Part shown: piece by piece, positions 1-12,799 of the stretch
How the letters are laid out: each line of letters opens with the position of its first letter
How positions within the stretch are numbered: the stretch's first letter is position 1
NCBI RefSeq assembly: GCF_003589595.1
Contig: NW_020654080.1
Span: 8,380,527-8,444,526 of the forward strand
Direction of reading: 5' to 3'
Source: Hyposmocoma kahamanoa
Lineage: Eukaryota > Arthropoda > Insecta > Lepidoptera > Cosmopterigidae
Length of the DNA stretch: 64,000 bases
Program-made: the position numbers and the translations under genes
Notes under the pieces: generated by a model
Seen by the model: the letters and a program-made list of their open reading frames with translations, nothing else
Databases searched by the model: none
Told to the model about the DNA's origin: nothing

Positions 1-65
1 TGTAGAGAGTTCTATTTAGATACCTTGCTGCACAAGGATTATTATATTTAATAATTACACATGTT

Positions 66-231
66 ATTACACGATACAAAGATTGAACAAACACAAAGAA
101 AAATTCCTTCGATCCGATTGCTTCGATCGAGACAGATCTTACGAATTTTGCTATGTGATTTTGCGGATCTTCGAGATCGAATCTTGTTCGATCGAAGATT
201 GTTCGATCTTTGCATATTAATAATAAAAAAC
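66..231 (-). repeat. SINE B fragment with inverted ends
   Basis: The left end (ACAAAGATTGAAC, then AAATTCCTTCGATC) is the reverse of the SINE B tail seen near 62340. The right end repeats the same tail in the opposite direction (GTTCGATCTTTGCATA), so the copy is bounded by short inverted repeats. The interior holds several TTCGATC/GATCGAA motifs. The tRNA-like head is not recognisable here. Confidence 0.5.
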
Positions 232-338
232 TAGTGAAGTATTTTCAAACTAGTAAAGAATATCATAGTAGTAAAACATTCAATAAAAATGAAAAATATT
301 GCAATTAGACTTTTATGTTTTTATAACTTTCTTATAAA

Positions 339-532
339 AAAAAACTGACCTCAAAAATTGGAATTACATCTATTTGCCAAGTTTTATTGAAATTGGTTAG
401 TGGAAAGTGCGCAAAACTGGGTTCGCTCCGTAGGAGGTACCCTCTTTCCGGAGAAATCGCGTAACATACATGCAAAAAACTACAGTCCAATTGACAACCT
501 CCTCACTTTTTTTGAAGTCGGTTTAAAATAAA
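339..532 (+). repeat. Family I repeat, partial
   Basis: It ends with ACAACCTCCTCAC followed by a T-run and GAAGTCGGTT, the same terminus as the fuller copy at 18977-19329. It also shares the CGCGTAACA motif upstream of that end. The left terminus is missing or diverged. Confidence 0.5.
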
Positions 533-1231
533 TATGTGGTGGCTGACAAGCACCAGTGCTCGATACCTTTTTTAAATTCATTTCTAATAAGATTTAGGAC
601 AAAATTTTCTATCATAAAAACACTTTTCTTTATGGGTGAGAGTCAATTACAGGGTGTTCATTAATTGGTTTCGATTATTGGTTAGTTACTTAGTGGATTT
701 TTGGTGTTCATTACTAGAGATTTAGAGAAATTCCAGTTTAGATATTTTTTAGTAATAATTATAATAGCTTGCTTATGAAACATACTGCATAATCTTTCCT
801 GAGGATTATACATGTCAAGTGAACTAATCATTATCGATATATGTTTAAAAACAAAATGCTATTTCAACTTTAAAGCACTTCCCTTAAAATATCGATCATT
901 GGTAAAGTAAGTATAAATAAGTTAAGTATTTATTTATGAATTTTTGCGGTAGTAATATTCATTAAGAAAATACCAGATACACATAAACCTCATTTGCAAC
1001 ATTACAATGAAACATGTGTGAACATCTACATTATAGGAAACAGTAACTTGCATAGAGAGTTGAATATAAATCAAGTGTTTTACGACTGCAATGTCTCTCC
1101 ATGTAAAACCATGACGTTTTTATGGGTAAAAAAAACGCGCGCTACGCCTATGAGCCTACTTACTCCTTGGGTTAAGTGAGGTGTGTTTAGACTGAGCCAG
1201 TGGTAAGAAGGAGTTTATAAATTTTATTTTA

Positions 1232-1521
1232 ATTTTTTTTTATGACAGGACGAACAAGACGTGCGCCTGGTCTTCAGTAACATGATTGTTCATAACAGTT
1301 ACAGTGTCATTCAGAGCTTTAAACTGCAAAGATCTCAGGGGCACTGCCACTGCGCCCGTCACCTTGAGACATAAGTTGACAAGTCCCAAGTGCCTGTAAT
1401 TTTACCAGCATCCTTCAAAATCGGAACGCAGTAATGCGTACATTACTACTTGGCGGCAGAAACAAGTAAGGTGGCAGTACTTCTCTAGACGAACTCTTTC
1501 ACAAGGAGCTCTATTTCTACT
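1232..1521 (-). repeat. R1 interspersed repeat, near full length
   Basis: Read on the minus strand it runs from the GTAG-type start (right) through CAGGCACTTGGGACTTGTC and the GCGATTTAAAG-type segment to a TCATAAAAAAA-like tail (left, T-run). About 290 bp. No coding role is evident. Confidence 0.85.
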
Positions 1522-1599
1522 TAAAATAATATAAATATAAATAAAATAATATAAATAATAGTTAACTTGTATAACTTGTATAAGTTAACTATTATACAT

Positions 1600-1893
1600 T
1601 AGACTTATATTAGACTATGATTATGTATACAGTCCCACTGCTGAGCACAGATCTCTTCTCACAATGAGAGGATTTGGGTTTAGTTTCCATCTGGGCCTAA
1701 TTAATAACTGGATACGGAACTTCGCACACACTTTGCAGATGTAGGCAGGTTTCCTTACTATATTTTCCTTGCTCATGGTCAATTTCAAATTTCAATTCAA
1801 AAACTCTGACGTGCAAGCCCGGATCCGAACCCACGACTCTCTGCTTGAGAGGCGATAGATCAAACCATTAGGCTACCACGGCTTCGGGAATTT
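1600..1893 (-). repeat. tRNA-headed SINE (family D)
   Basis: On the minus strand it begins with a tRNA-like head at 1893: GCCGTGGTAGCCTAATGG (box A-like) and GTGGGTTCGGATCC (box B-like). The body follows, with the end motif CAGCAGTGGGACT before an AT-rich tail at 1600-1630. This is a pol III-type SINE architecture. The head is too altered to be a functional tRNA. Confidence 0.75.
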
Positions 1894-2229
1894 AGCATTA
1901 CTAAAATATCATTGTAAATATTTAAAATGGACAAAGCGTTTGTCATATAGTTATTTTAATTGCCATGTTTATTTAAAGCAAAGCTGAGATAAGTAAAAGG
2001 AATCTAAAGTTACTACCGTGCTTCTGATTTTGGCCAAATAATTAACATTTTTTTAATAATATCACTTGAGGTATTGTTTTTCTAATCGGGCTGACATGTT
2101 CAATAACGACCAAAGCCCCTAAATAAATAAAGAATAAAAAAGCGACAGGACCAACCAGTCGAAATAAATCTCCTTACAGGGGTTGATGACTTTGTATCAA
2201 TCTTATTTTTGTTTTAGATGTCAAGCCAT

Positions 2230-2282
2230 GCCACGAATAAGTCGAGCAACTGGTGTTAAGCGACACGCCTGTCCATATGTAG
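2230..2282 (-). repeat. R1 short fragment
   Basis: GGTGTTAAGCGACACGCCTG matches the segment next to the tail of R1 on the minus strand. Only about 50 bp is recognisable, so this is a weak call. Confidence 0.35.
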
Positions 2283-2689
2283 TTACCATCCATTAAAGCT
2301 CACAAAGTGTTACTACAGAATTTTAACTGTGCAAGTCGCACCTTGCGAGTAAAATGAACTTGACATGCATAGTACAAACGAAGCATTGGTCAATATTGCC
2401 TAATAGCCGTACGACACACGACGCCAAAGCAAGCATTAACATGACCGACGTTTCTTTAGAAAGCTATACTTGCTACACGACTGTCAATGTAGTTTTTAGA
2501 AAATAAGTTCCGGTGACACCGTATGTGATGTACCTTAGATATTGATTAGTTGGCTTAGTTTAGTGCAAGTCCTTTTAAAATAAGTACTAGTAAAATTTTA
2601 TTCACGCAAAAACCGTAAAGTGGTAATTTATCAAAGCTGGAAGGAACACTTTGTATTTAAATTTACTGGTATCGATTGCGTATCGGAAG

Positions 2690-2962
2690 ACGTAGGGAGT
2701 TGTCGCTATATTGAATAAGTTGCACCCACAGCGTAAAAAGGTCACATCTGCAAAATTACAACTTTTCGGAAGAGAGGTTTAAAGATTATGCGAACGAAGT
2801 TAGTCATTGACATTTTTATGCTTAAATAGTATAGTTATAAAATTGTACATTTACGTAATTTGTTTCATGTAGTTCGTATTATTTTTATGGCTTTCATGTG
2901 ATATAGGCACTTTTGACGTACCTCATGTGGTTTTATTATACCACGGGTACGATTTCTGTTAT
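2690..2962 (+). repeat. Family K repeat, copy 1
   Basis: It shares GTATCGGAAGA, AAAAAGGTCAC, GGTTTAAAGAT, TAATTTGTTTCATGT and GGCACTTTTGA in order with the copy at 36265-36745, and the second half with 22340-22610. No protein frame is preserved. Origin is unknown, possibly the 3' region of a retroelement. Confidence 0.65.
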
Positions 2963-3184
2963 TAAGCCGAACAAACTTTTTCATACATCTTTACTACCAT
3001 GTAAACAACTTTCCTTAAAATTTATATGCTCGTAACTGAATATTACCTTGGCAATTAAAGACAAAGTTGCCGACTTACTTAGTTGCGGACTTTGTGGCTG
3101 GAACTCGCAAGAACATCATTAAGAGTAAGTATCATTTCTTTTGTTACATTTTCTACAATGAAGAGTCGATATTACCTCACCTCG

Positions 3185-3580
3185 AATTCAAAGTTTTCAT
3201 GTACTAATACGGTTCATTTTGCTTGGGTCGAGCGAGCGACACTGGCTTTACTTCAGAATTTATTGTAAAAACAAATTAAAACCATTTGAAAAATGTATAT
3301 CGCATACTATACGTGTTTTATTTAGTACAGATGATATTTAAAAAAAAATCATTCGTATACGTGAAGTACCTATTGAATACAACGGCTTTCTTGTAAAATT
3401 TCGACGTAAGTTTGTGGTTTTTTTTCTATCGTGAAAATATTTAGGAATCGTGTTTTCACACCGCATACTAATTAGTGTATATACTCAATTTTACTTTATA
3501 TTTTTTCCCAAGTGATTGATTCAACAATCTCACTGTCATGCGGAATCAACCAAAGCCGTTTGAGGTTGAATAGGCTCTTA
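3185..3580 (+). repeat. Family J repeat, copy 1
   Basis: About 390 bp aligning to the reverse complement of 8795-9170. Shared landmarks in order: GGGTCGAGCG, TTCAGAATT, CATTTGAAAAAT, TTCTTGTAAAATTTCGA, AGGAATCGTGTTTTCAC, GGAATCAACCAAAG and TTTGAGGTT. It is not assignable to a known family. Confidence 0.65.
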
Positions 3581-3732
3581 ATAGTGGAAATTGATATATA
3601 CCACTTACCATGTCAACTAAAATTTTGTTATATTTGCCAGTATCCTAATGGTGTACATATCGCACCTTTAGAATGAAGGTGATCTAATTAAAAAAATTAG
3701 CAAAATGAGTTTATACCGTAAAATTACTGAAA

Positions 3733-4153
3733 GATTATCATTAGTAACAGGTTTCTTACCACGGTATAACTTCTTTTTATTTTCCCGATATTTCGGAACG
3801 GTTGCACGCTCCATGGTCACGGGTTGACTGGACGGCGGCAGATGACAGCTTTATGGGCAGACATATCTGTCTACCCTCTTGCGCTGTCGACGACTACCTT
3901 CATCGCGATTTGTTGTGGCGTTACCATTGTCACTCACTTTTTTCACACAAACCACACTTACTGTATCCAAACTCGAAACTGAACTCGAGGTGTTTTTGTT
4001 TTTATTACTGCACGCACTAAGGACCGGATTCCATGCACTGGAGTTTAAAATCATCATCACGGTTAAATGTTTTGTACTTCGTGATCTCGATGGCTTCTCG
4101 TACCAACCAAACAAAGTTATACCGTGGTAAGAAACCTGTTACTAATGATAATC
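3733..4153. mobile_element. Fold-back element with perfect 40-bp inverted ends
   Basis: Positions 3733-3772 and 4114-4153 are perfect inverted repeats (left arm starts GATTATCATTAGTAACAGG). Similarity continues imperfectly a few bases outward. The interior is GC-richer and includes CCCGATATTTCGGAACGG and CATGGTCACGGG. From memory, phrases of this kind recur near the ends of Penelope-like elements, but that is not proven here. Several overlapping frames of 70-87 codons cross the interior, and none looks like a known protein. It could be a MITE or the arms of an inverted retroelement remnant. Confidence 0.7.
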
Positions 4154-4159
4154 ATTTAG

Positions 4160-5790
4160 TGAATAACCACGAAAGTCTTAAAATCTAAATTACTGAAATT
4201 CAATCAGGAACTGACCTATTAAAGCTTGATTGGCACAGACTCATTATATGGGTCTGTTTCATATGTTTATGTAAATGCCACATTTAGTGGCATGGAATTT
4301 GCTTCTGCAAAGACAAACGCTACTACTGTTGGCAAAAAAGTAAGGATTAGCAATTGAGCCGTTTTCGTTCGAAAATCATCATTATTTTTTTACAAATACG
4401 ACTTCCTTTATTACTTAATCAACGGTTTAATATTGTGACCTTCATTTTATTAGGTCAAATGACAACAAAAGTTGAGTAAAAAATTAACCTTGTACCGATT
4501 AGTTCTTGTAAATTACATTTTTAAATGATTAAATATTAAAATAATCATAGTTGGTGCCAAGTATGTTACTTTTTTCAAATCTGTATTTTCAGTTTCCCAA
4601 AAACTACTTTTCAAAGTTCGTCACTTTATTATGTGTGTGTAGAATACAATCGTTTTTTGTTTCGTCTTTTGTTTACTGCTTTGCAACGAATTTTTGTTAC
4701 TTAATAGAAATTTTAATTAGTCTACGTAATTAAGTTTGTGCACGTGATTCTATAAATACTTATATATATGATACGTCTTAAAAATTAAAATAAAATTAGA
4801 TACCCATAGAATACTAGTTTATAGCTCGTTTTTACTCCTTCTTTCCTTTTTTAAATATACAACAAAACTATTTATATAATGAGAACTGACAATCGCGTAG
4901 GTTCTTTGTATGACGCATTCAATTCTCCATACGTCTAAATGTACAATTTGCCATGTTATTATGGCATATAAAAGTATATTCACGGTAAACGTACAGTTCG
5001 ATTCTAATCTCTTGATTGCTTGTTCTCGAGTCCATGAACAAACTATAAACTTAGAAAATTAGGTTTTCAAGTGCAACATGATAATACCCGGATGATATCA
5101 TCATTGGCTGCCTAAGGTAATACTACCGCAATGAAAATACTATTATTATATTGGCACAGTCACTTTAGCGTACATTTCACTCGTGGGCGCGCCTACACTG
5201 ATGGCCTGCGATTATGCTGTGCTGTGGACGTACGAGATAGTATCATATCGAACATATTTTATGTTGATATTATATATGAAGTTCTAAATAGTCAAAGAAT
5301 ATATCGCCCTCGTTGAAAGGTTGTAAAATTTATAAAGACCCAGTCAATAGTTTTGCTTTTACAGCAATTGAGCATGGATTTTTTAGTTTTTCTTATTATA
5401 AAAATTCTCTTTCCCATTCCCATTCTCACCTGATAGAAAGTGAAGAAGTACACGATGGAGCGTGTGCGTACACCTAAATAATGTCTATTTAAGTACTATC
5501 GCCTTGAAATAAGTCTGCAGCCAAGGAATTTCACACCATATAGAGCTCTTACAATGTTACTGTTTTAATAATCATTGCGCCTTCTTTGAAAAAATGTAAG
5601 AATGTATGACGTGTCTCTGTTTTATCCATATAAATTTGATTGTAAACGTTTTGTAGTTAAGTCTATGTTCCATTTCCACTAGAGGTGCATCATAAACAAC
5701 AGGAGGTTTTATTAGCATGTATATTTTATTCAATACAATTTTTTTTATACAACAATACATTCACCATCTTTTTTTAAATTGTCCGTGTCT
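4160..5790. other. Unassigned AT-rich DNA
   Basis: I see no recognisable gene, repeat family or clear inverted repeat here. Short frames of 60 codons lack codon bias or motifs. Confidence 0.4.
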
Positions 5791-5794
5791 TATC

Positions 5795-5945
5795 CAAACA
5801 ATACAATACAAATACTCTTTATTGACCACAAGAACAAACAAAAAATAAGGCATTACCGGCGGCTTTGTTGCTAGATAGTAATTTCTTCCGGACAACGCCG
5901 GGGTGACCAAACAAAGTCAAAAATAACAATATTCAGAGTATGCAA
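5795..5945 (-). mobile_element. LINE 3' end fragment
   Basis: On the minus strand the segment reads GTTTGGTCACCCCGG ... AATAAAGAGTATTTGTATTG, ending in an ATTGT-rich tail. This resembles the 3' untranslated end of non-LTR retrotransposons, with an AATAAA signal near the terminus. No coding sequence remains upstream. Confidence 0.5.
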
Positions 5946-6984
5946 TAAATGCTAATAATACCTACGTCCGGTAAAAATAAATAAATAAAATATTTAAATA
6001 ATAATACATACAACGCTTCCGACAATATATTCTGCATTTCATTGACTTTTTCAAAAAAATATAAGTAAATTAATTTGCTACTCCGCGAACCCAGTGAAGT
6101 TTAAATCGTGGTGGTTTTGGTTGTGGTTTGTGACTGTAGTTGCGCTTGTGTTATTTATTTATTAATTTTATGCAGAGGGAGGTTGGGAAAATTAACTGCA
6201 TGAAAGAAATATTCAACACAAGCGCAGCTATTTTGCACGATTTAACATTCACTGGGTTCGCAGAGCAGTCAGTTAATTTACTTCTATTTTTATTACCATG
6301 GACTTACTACAAAGTAACGCCTGAATTTGCCTTGCTTATAAGCATTGTAAGTCTTCATAACTTATTTTTACTTAGAATAGAAATCATTTATTACGGTATA
6401 ACGCCACAATACAATAATACAAAGTAAGAAAAAAAATAAAGCTAAATTAAAACAAAAATAAAATAGAATACAAAAAAATGAATAAATAAAATGAATTAAA
6501 AATAAAATCGTAGTAACAGGTAATGAAATGACCACAAGGATAGTCAACACTATTGTGTGCTAAGTAGATGTCATGTGTGCGGCTGTGGCACATGTGAAAG
6601 AATCCACTCAGTTAATATCACCGCCGGGAAAAGGCTGTGAGGCTGATTTTCAGTGGACTCTAAACTACTTATTTTTTTAAAAGTCCATTGTTTAATCCCA
6701 ATATCTAGGAAACAAAAACCTCTACAATAAAAGTGACTACATGAATGTGCGACGTAATTTTCCCTCGTATGTTTCTACAAGTATCTTAGGTTTGATATTG
6801 CACGAGATAAAACAATGTAGTTTGCAGAAAGTGAACCTACGCACGTCATACTTTTAGGGATCAAAGTTGTTTTGCAACGGTTAACGACCTCTGTTTGTAA
6901 TAAGCTTTTCTTTAAAAGGAGTGGAAGTAATTTTCACAATCTCAGGTTTGTAGTATTAATCGTTTTATTGAATACATCTTTTTA

Positions 6985-7323
6985 TTTTTATTTATTTGTA
7001 TTCAGGTTACAAAGACCCATAAATAGATACCTTAAGGACTATGATACATAATAATACAATAAATCACTGATATAATATGTACCTTAAGGAATAACGTACT
7101 TACAATATAGTATAACACTTTTTAAAACTAATTTACACGAATTGCTTGTCGGTGACGTGTGACGCAATCTGGTATCAGGTAACCGGCCGCGGAATCGCCG
7201 ATACGTGACACCATACGGTCAAAACTCTTTCTTCATGAAGGTCTATAGGTGTCCGGTCGGCGCTCTCACCACAAATGAATCAAAGTTTACTTTGTGGCGG
7301 AACCCCAACCGGCACGGTGTATT
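6985..7323 (-). mobile_element. Family N retroelement 3' region, copy 1
   Basis: On the minus strand a short frame reads RLGFRHKVNFDSFVVRAPTG before a stop, then about 270 bp of non-coding sequence and a tail of ATACAAATAAATAAAA. The copy at 57425-57765 has the corresponding frame and the same 3' structure. This suggests the end of a LINE-type ORF1-like protein followed directly by the 3' UTR. An R1 fragment abuts its 5' side. Confidence 0.6.
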
Positions 7324-7486
7324 GCACCTTGAGACATAAGTTGACAAGTCCCATGTGCCTGTAATTTCACCAACACCCTTACCCTTCAAAACCGGAATAC
7401 AGTAATGCTAACATTACTGCTTGGTGGCAGAAATAGGTAAGGTTGCAGTACTTCCCTGGACGAACTCTTTCACAAGGAGCTCTGAG
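7324..7486 (-). repeat. R1 repeat, 5' half only
   Basis: It matches the first half of R1 on the minus strand (GAGCTCCTTGTGAAAGAGTT through GACTTGTCAACTTATG). The tail half is missing and replaced by the adjoining family N copy, so the junction marks a truncation or insertion. Confidence 0.8.
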
Positions 7487-8794
7487 CTTATATATAAACT
7501 GGTCACTTATGTAATTAGGTTTGTAATTTTCTATTTCACTTAATTTTTTGGCTGATCGCGGAAATCTTTTGAGTCAATAACAATTATAAAGTTGAAGCAA
7601 CTTTAGGCATGAATATTTTTGAAACGAATAAAATTGATAAATAAAAACAATATGAATCAATGGGGCAATTCATAATTCGCTCATAATTAATGTTACATGA
7701 AATCATGTCTTTGGTACGGTGTACATTTTAAAACGTTGAGTACTTTTTTCATTACTTTTACATTTAGTAAACAAAAAATCTAATATAAAATGCAACAAGC
7801 AAACTTAGACTAAGGCTAAACATTCAGGTTACATTACCATATTCATTATTAACAACATTTTATGTATTTATACGTTTAGCTAATTTATTGTTGTCCTTTG
7901 TTTGTTTTTAAATAGTATCAAACCATTTTATTTCAAAACCTATTGAAACGAATAGAAGCTTTTTAATAATAAAAATTCTTCCAATATAAGCTTAAGTTTT
8001 TTAATATTGTTTTCAGTCCATATATTCTAGTATTTTAATGTAATTTTACCGCCATTGCAAAGGGATCGGAGAGAATTAAATTAAATTTTAAAGTTCTTGT
8101 ATGCTGTAATATTTCGATCTTCGATTTCCTAATTTTGTTGAATTATCAATGTCTACAGGAAATGTCCTTAAAATCTCTGTGCTACAACTTATTGGTGTCA
8201 ATAGAGAGACTAAGTCAACAGATTTTAAAGTGTCTTCTTCTTCTTTTAAATGTTATGGCCCCATCGAAATAATCAATGATTTCGCCAATGTCAAGTTGAG
8301 GAACACACACGTTTTTATTTAATACGTATTCCGTTTGTCGTGTCCTGTAACACTAAAACCAAGACTTGTCAAGACAGTTTTGATTGAAGTAACAGAGAAC
8401 ATCATTGTATCATTTCGTAGGCAAAATAATGCCTTTTTATGAAGTCAAATTTGTGTGTATATTTTACCATAACTGATTCATATGTATTCATACGTCTTCG
8501 CGAGCGACATTCCGGTATTTACTCCTTTCCACCATTCCTTACATGTCGAGCGCTGAAGGCTATCTTACTTCTTCCGAAAACATCAAATAGAAATCCAATA
8601 TGGTTTTCCAACGTTTTTTGACTGCGATATTTACAACAAACACGAGAATCGACTCTTGGTTTTTAGTTTTAATACGTTTATATGTATATACATATGAAGC
8701 CGCCTTTTCAAAGAAAAATGCATGTTTTGCCGCAATCGCCTTGATAATGAGCAAGGATGTGACATACAGTAGTGCGCGTTGTGTAAGTCTTAAG

Positions 8795-9170
8795 AGGCGA
8801 ACCTCAAATGACTTTGGTTGATTCCACATAATAAAAAGTATTGAATTATTTATTCACTTTGGATAAAATTAAGGATATACACTGATTAGTACGGCGTGAA
8901 AACACGATTCCTAAAAATAATCACAATAAAAAAAGAAAACACATATTACCTCGAAATTTTACAAGAAAACCGCTGTATTCGACAGGTATTTTACATATGT
9001 TTTTTTAATATCAACTGAACTAAACAGAACGCGTATAATATACGACATAAATTTTTCAAATGGATTTATTTTCGTTTGTAAAAAAAATAATTCTGAAATA
9101 AAGCCCCTGCCGCTCGACCCGCGCAATGCAACCGATTCAGTGCGGGAAAATTTTGAATTCCAGCTAAGGT
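8795..9170 (-). repeat. Family J repeat, copy 2 (inverted)
   Basis: The reverse complement aligns along nearly its whole length with 3185-3580. The best shared blocks are TTCTTGTAAAATTTCGA and AGGAATCGTGTTTTCAC. Divergence is substantial, so the duplication is old. Confidence 0.65.
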
Positions 9171-9179
9171 CATATCAAC

Positions 9180-11950
9180 TCTTAAGTGTCCACTCCAGCA
9201 TTGCATAGCCACATATTACAATTGTCGAGCAACACACATAGACAGACAAAGACATATGGTGGTGTACTCCATTCTTTTGCCGTATGCAAGTAGTAACAAA
9301 AACCTTTATGTATCTACTTGCGATATAGCTTTTCGTGTTATGGTTACCAATCAATTTTGTTGTTAGAAGAAACTGTGGTTTTGAGACTGACATTAGGTAA
9401 CGTGTGTGTCGTGAATGCAAGTGAACCAATATCGACATTCATTTAAAACCAAATGCATCAATACCTAATACCCATGTCATTGACTTATGTGCGAGATGCA
9501 AGAGTCTTGTAGACGTACTCTTGTTCTTGCTCAAATCAAGCAGGATTAGCCTTCAACTTGGTCTTACTACAATTACGACCAAGAGTTTGGGCAACACTTG
9601 CCACTAGTAATACAGATAGTGACAAGACTCTTAACACAGATTAGTTGTTTGCTCTTTTGTTGCCTGTATTTCGTTCGTTTGACATAAATGTCTCTAGAGT
9701 ACAATAGCATTCTTGACAAATCGCCTTCATTTCATACCATATTTTCCCCACAATAATTCAATGATTGCGTCCAAAAAACGTAATTTGTACATTCGTGGTT
9801 ATTCTAATGATGTTTTGAGGTTTCTTCTAGACTTTCACTGTCAGCCGTGTCAATGGAGCTTCTATAGGGGGTCACACAATTATGTAATTATTGTGTGTAC
9901 GTGTTATATTATAAAACGATTTACGTGTTATAAGGTATAATTTGCAATAAATATGGGATGAAAATTAGGATAATGTTTCAACTCTGTCAGAACGAACTAT
10001 TATTATCATTTCTAATGATATGAACGTAAGGTAAATATAAACAATTTTTTTCTTTTGAATTTGAAGTCTATAACCTACAAAAACATAGCGGAGAAGACCG
10101 GTGTTTCAATAACCATTAATATTTCTGACGGCAACCCTGGTAATATCGTGCGCCTGTCACATTTATACGTGCAATTTATTTTATTTTCAATTTTTTTTAT
10201 GGCTTTATCATTAGTACCAGAAATGATGATTCTGTCAACGTCAAAGTCGGAAAAAATCTTAGAAGAGGGGAAAACACTGAGTTCTATTGTGAAATGGGAT
10301 AAAATTCGCTTGACTTATACTACTAGATTTATTTACAAGTTTTCAACCATTTGTTTTGGTAGACAAGAGTTGCACCATACAGTCCCTTTATATATTAGTA
10401 TTTTTCATTGTTTTGATGGAAAAGGCGACTAGCGCCCTTAGACTATTTATTTTTTTCCATCCTCTAAGCAAACGCTTGTTTTTTTATAGGTTTTTTTTAT
10501 TCACAATGATATAGGAAAAATACGAAAAGGTATTATATAAAACGAAGGAGTCCGGAACAATATTGTTATGTTATTTTGTCTATGATAAGCCGCGTTTAGA
10601 TTGATTATACAGGGAAAATAACGAAATACATGATTACTGAAATATTGCTCTTCACGCCGGCGCCTAATTCATCTTTTTTTTTAAATAGACGCCTCCGTCC
10701 GCCTTCCATATTTTGTCAGTTTTGTTCTGCTTATCATTTTAAATACTTTCACAGATTTCAACATTGTTTCGAGTTTTATACAAATACAACAAACGTAAAA
10801 ATATGGTATACTGAAACAAGAATGTCAAATAATTTCGTGGTCGTACTTATGATAAGAAATAATTGTAGTAATAAAATGCGAGAAACAATTTTTTGTTTGG
10901 CTATGCGAATTTCCAATTGATTACGCTAGTTATATATCTTCTTATCTTGCTTGTGTAGATCTCCTAACTTCTCTATTGTAAGGTCTTTAATACGTATATA
11001 AGGAAACCGTAATGCTAGGAAAGAATAAGCAAAATTTGTTGTCACGTGGTGTTACAACTTCGAGAGATGTGAAAAGAATGATAGGGTTGAAATAGACGCC
11101 AATACAATTTAAGTTGAAATAAGTGAATTTGACTTCTACGTGCTTTTGTCATTTAAATGATATTGTTTTTAGGTTGATGCGCTTCAATCTGCTCACTTCA
11201 ATGTATCTTCTTCTATTATAGAGCATTGCTTTGTCGGTGTGGCTCTCTTCAAATTTCTCTGCTAAAAAACTCTTTCTAATATACATACGGGGAACCAATT
11301 TTTTATGATCGGAGTCAGACTTTTTTTGTTAACAAACTTGTTTAGTTTCATCCCGTATAATGTAAAGTGTTCTTAAAATGTCAGTGTACACCGAGAACAT
11401 AACTTGTAATTAAAACAAATAAAAACAACGTTATCGTCTATATCCACCAATACGTCTCTCGAATTATCTAATTAAGCATTATCTAGCATGAAAATGTTAC
11501 CTACATTAATAACATACTTAAGTTGTTTATAATAATATAGTAAGGCCGACCTACATGCAGTCATGTGGTCACCTTGCGTTTCTCAATGTTAACATTCTTC
11601 GTGCAGTTTTTTTGCTCACTTCCTTATAATTTCCCTACCACTAACATCACGGAAGGCGTGTTCGAGTAATGTGGTAGAATAACAGTAATTTTAAGGACAT
11701 ATAAGTATTGTTTTATAAAGAAACACGTTTTTGTTAAGACACGTCACGTTTTAGCATGTTTGTTGAACAAAGAACGCCATCACTGCAGTTGATTCCGATG
11801 ATATTTTATTTAAAAACATCTAGGTAACCGCTATATCAACCGACATCGAAATTTAATACAAAAATAAACAAGTTTATGGAAGCTATTATATACTTGAACA
11901 AAAGTATCCAAATTATTTAAACTGCGAAAAATATTGCTTTTTCTACATTG
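9180..11950. other. Unassigned DNA, no supported gene
   Basis: The longest open frame (10055-10432, plus, 125 codons) has no recognisable domain, no poly(A) or splice context I can support, and low-complexity stretches. No repeat seen elsewhere in the window falls here. Confidence 0.4.
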
Positions 11951-12509
11951 ACTTACAATTTTTCTATTACTAATTTCTTTACTTCAATCAAATACGAAGA
12001 GAGAATGAGAGATGTTCGAGCTGCGACAAGAGCTCGCTGGGGATGATCGAATGGACGCTGACCAAGTCTAGAAAGATCTATAGAATCTCGGTGCTGGTGA
12101 CTAGAAGGAACAGGTTCAGAACTAGGAACTAGAAACTGGTGTCGGAGGCCAGACTCACTTTGGGTCACTGCGCTATATACTACTACTACTACGCTACTGT
12201 GATACCTGATTACTAAAGTTTTAATAGCGGGCGTTTTACCTTCAGCCTGGTTTCAAACTGCTTGATTTGTTCTCAGTCCGTTAAACTAGATAGTCTGATA
12301 CTAGGAGACGTTGCTGCAACTACCAATCAATCACTTTGATTTTTTGTATTAACCGTTTAGTACGAAACCCACTAGAAAATAATGGAATATTCCCATTGAT
12401 ATCTAATGTGGAACATTCAAAACTTATCTTGTATAGAACCACTGGTATAAATATGTATTATTCTTCTGAAATAAAGAGAGAGGGTATGAAAGAGTAATAA
12501 ATAATTACT

Positions 12510-12790
12510 AACCACACCACCACCACCATCACCATCATCATCATCGTCAGAATTTAAGGAGAAGGTTTAGAACACAGACCGCCACGCTGCGGTGGCCCGA
12601 TGTGGGTTGAAGGCTTCACCAGTTTTCTAAGGAGTCAGCCATTTTAGAGTATTTCTACTAACCATTTACTAATGTAATCAACTTAGAAATTAAAGTCATA
12701 AGTACATGCCACCATAGGGTTTCGAACTTTCGACATCTCAATTAAGAAGTAACCTTTTTCCAACTGGACTACCACCACTTCAATTACCAC
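12510..12790 (-). repeat. tRNA-headed SINE (family E) with CAC/CAT microsatellite tail
   Basis: On the minus strand a tRNA-like head starts at about 12785 (GTGGTGGTAGTCCAGTTGG; GAAAGTTCGAAACC as box B). The body includes GGCGGTCTGTGTTCTAAACC, and the tail is an ATG/GTG-repeat tract at 12513-12546. A second copy lies at 23452-23700 on the plus strand. Confidence 0.7.
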
Positions 12791-12799
12791 TTAAATGGA

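Noticed and set aside
10055..10432. 125-codon open frame on the plus strand
   Set aside because: No recognisable domain, no splice or poly(A) context, low-complexity segments. In 64 kb of AT-rich DNA one frame of this length is not surprising.
11953..12168. 71-codon minus-strand frame
   Set aside because: Composition differs from the flanks and it may be an old retroelement piece, but I recognise no motif, so no gene is called.
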